Source: Planctomycetaceae bacterium
GTDB taxonomy: Bacteria > Planctomycetota > Planctomycetia > Planctomycetales > Planctomycetaceae
Length of the DNA: 16,496 nucleotides
Assembly (NCBI GenBank): GCA_947479075.1
Contig: CANJZR010000014.1
Span: 1-16,496 of the forward strand
Reading direction: 5' to 3'
Part shown: in pieces, positions 15,248-16,496 of the stretch
Layout: the number at the start of each line of letters is the position of its first letter
Position numbering within the stretch: position 1 is the first letter of the stretch
The notes under the pieces: model-generated
Told to the model about the DNA's origin: nothing
What the model saw: only the letters and a program-made list of their open reading frames with translations
Database searches by the model: none
Program-made: the position numbers and the translations under genes

Positions 15248-15964
15248 ATGGCCCGTCCCGATGATCCCGAGAATGGAGAGCCAACATACGACGAGGGCGA
15301 AGCATTTCTTGGGAAGCGTAAACGCCCTCGAAAGGCAAAACGCATTCTTGAGGATGCCACAACACCTAAAAGTTGGGCCATCAAACCATTCGCCTTGATG
15401 GTCTCGCTCGCTGTGGGATTACTCTTTTTATGTGGTGGGGTGACCTGTTACTTCAATGGCCCTCAATTCACCGAAGATCCCGAAGAGGTACTGGCGATCC
15501 AGCGTGAGATTTTCCATATTGACCTCTCCTCGGATTATCGACCCGCCGCTGGATCCCGAATGTCTTACTGGGGACAAAAAACAAAGATGGCCATATTCTG
15601 CGAAGGCGAACAATCGCTCGATCGCTACCTGATGATCATCGAATACGCAGCTAAAGAAATTACCGAAGCTCAATTGGACGATGGGTTTTCAAGTTTGATG
15701 GCTCGCTCCAGTTCCAAAGTTCGTAACAAAGAAGTTCGCGCTGAAAACGAGAAGACAATGCGAATCACGGTCGAGGGAAAAGAACGCTTTTTCAATGTCT
15801 CGACAACGATTGACACTGAGGATGACGGTACTGAGAGTCGATCGCGAACGGTGTTCGGGAGCGTCTTTTCGCATTCCGGGTATGCCAGCATCTATCTCAC
15901 GGTTCCGGAAAGTGATTACGACGAATCTGCTGCCATTCGGCTGATTGAGTCGATCCATCGATAA
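15248..15964 (+). CDS. Unknown single-span membrane protein
   Basis: I do not recognise a family. The likely product is 238 aa starting MARPDDPENG. A charged cytoplasmic N-terminus (GKRKRPRKAKR at 22-32) precedes one membrane span at about 46-69 (IKPFALMVSLAVGLLFLCGGVTCYF), giving an N-in orientation. The remaining 170 residues would lie outside the cytoplasm; they are polar, acidic in part, with no Cys pairs or catalytic motif evident apart from a lone Cys118. I chose the ATG at 15248 because AGAAG sits 8 nt upstream; the ATG at 15242 leaves only 2 nt, and the longer open frame to 14978 runs through repeats. The base composition looks more AT-rich than its neighbours, and a 34-nt direct repeat lies on each side. 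Confidence 0.75.
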   Translation: MARPDDPENGEPTYDEGEAFLGKRKRPRKAKRILEDATTPKSWAIKPFALMVSLAVGLLFLCGGVTCYFNGPQFTEDPEEVLAIQREIFHIDLSSDYRPAAGSRMSYWGQKTKMAIFCEGEQSLDRYLMIIEYAAKEITEAQLDDGFSSLMARSSSKVRNKEVRAENEKTMRITVEGKERFFNVSTTIDTEDDGTESRSRTVFGSVFSHSGYASIYLTVPESDYDESAAIRLIESIHR

Positions 15965-16011
15965 TTTCGCCCCGTGGTGTTTGACCCACTTGATTCTGAC
16001 TTAATCCAGTC

Positions 16012-16045
16012 TCACCCTTGCCCTTCCGCGTGAACTGGAAACAAT
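16012..16045. repeat. 34-nt direct repeat, copy 2
   Basis: Second copy of 15089-15122, 923 bp downstream, between the unknown membrane-protein gene and uvrA. It has CCGCG where copy 1 has CGCGG, the exact reverse complement of those five bases. Confidence 0.75.
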
Positions 16046-16078
16046 TCTTCTTGGTGCGGTGCATCCCAGGTGCCGGCC

Positions 16079-16090
16079 CCCGAGATCGGG
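16079..16090. promoter_or_regulatory. Dyad upstream of uvrA
   Basis: CCCGA-GA-TCGGG, 29 bp before the uvrA start. It might be an operator, but it does not match the LexA boxes I know, so no regulator is named. Confidence 0.3.
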
Positions 16091-16119
16091 AGTGTGAAAG
16101 CAACAGGATTGAGGCCGGG

Positions 16120-16496
16120 ATGGCAGCTGCGGATATTGTTGTTCGAGGGGCTCGCGAGCATAACCTGCGAAATGTCGATCTCGTTATCCCCCGCAACAAG
16201 CTGGTGGTGATGTCGGGGGTATCGGGGTCGGGCAAAAGCTCGCTCGCGTTTGATACGGTCTATGCGGAAGGCCAGCGGCGGTACGTCGAGTCTCTGTCGA
16301 CTTATGCCCGGCAGTTCCTCGGGCAAATGCCCAAGCCCGAGGTCGATTCGATCACGGGGCTGGCCCCGTCAATCTCGATTCAGCAGAAAGCCACCAGTCG
16401 CAACCCCCGCAGCACCGTCGGGACCATTACGGAGATCTACGACTACTTGCGTGTCCTTTTTGCACGCGTCGGCCAGGGGTGTTGTACGAAATGCCA
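16120..16496 (+). CDS. uvrA: Excinuclease ABC subunit A (5' part; runs off window)
   Basis: ATG at 16120-16122, with GAGG 5 nt upstream, opens a frame of 125 complete codons to the window edge. The N-terminus is typical UvrA: IVVRGAREHNLRNVDL, Walker A GVSGSGKSS at 32-40 followed by LAFDTVYAEGQRRYVESLSTYARQFL, then GLAPSISIQQKATSRNPRSTVGTITEIYDYLRVLFARVG, ending at CCTKC where the first zinc-binding cysteine pair begins. UvrA is the ABC-type damage-recognition ATPase of nucleotide excision repair. It follows the unknown membrane protein by 155 bp, and its own promoter is probably in that gap. Whether it is the only UvrA or a paralogue cannot be told from this fragment. Confidence 0.95.
   Translation, partial: MAAADIVVRGAREHNLRNVDLVIPRNKLVVMSGVSGSGKSSLAFDTVYAEGQRRYVESLSTYARQFLGQMPKPEVDSITGLAPSISIQQKATSRNPRSTVGTITEIYDYLRVLFARVGQGCCTKC

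Overview
The window looks like a chromosomal segment of a planctomycete. The clearest sign is the pair of minus-strand genes for a Tat-exported DUF1501 protein and a large cytochrome-like PSCyt1/DUF1549/DUF1553 protein, families expanded in Planctomycetes. A zinc-less anti-sigma factor, a sigma factor carrying extra helix-turn-helix modules, and a eukaryote-like UDPGP nucleotidyltransferase fit the same picture. The DNA is GC-rich, and several genes lack a good Shine-Dalgarno sequence. I cannot name the genus.

Layout. 1-906 (+): 3' part of an AAA ATPase whose start lies outside the window. 983-2020 (-): mtnA, methylthioribose-1-phosphate isomerase. 2201-3604 and 3656-6517 (-): the DUF1501 and PSCyt1/DUF1549/DUF1553 pair, with the large gene first in the transcript. 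6831-9072 (+): an ECF sigma factor and a membrane anti-sigma factor, separated by 91 bp holding a small hairpin and a tiny overlapping ORF. 9287-10696 (+): UDPGP-type sugar-nucleotide pyrophosphorylase, preceded by an intrinsic terminator. 10759-12720 (-): a GAF-AAA-Fis sigma-54 activator with the variant loop GAFTDA. 13088-14752 (+): a sigma-70 family factor with about 300 extra N-terminal residues that include HTH modules. 15248-15964 (+): an unknown single-span membrane protein. 16120 to the edge (+): the start of uvrA.

The most interesting region is the 367 bp between the divergent sigma-54 activator and the HTH-sigma factor. It contains a GG-N10-GC sigma-54-type promoter, TGTGTG motifs, a nested hairpin with A and T tracts that reads as a bidirectional intrinsic terminator about 60 nt after the predicted start, and a 19-bp palindrome. 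This suggests either a short sigma-54-dependent RNA or an attenuated leader for the sigma factor, probably controlled by the neighbouring activator. Regulators are concentrated in this window: two sigma factors, one anti-sigma factor and one sigma-54 activator lie within about 8 kb.

The second unusual region, 14753-16119, is rich in small repeats. It holds a strong hairpin terminator, a REP-like hairpin, and a pair of inverted 30-nt arms each built of three CACTRAT units on a 10-nt period. It also holds a 34-nt direct repeat with one copy on each side of the unknown membrane-protein gene.
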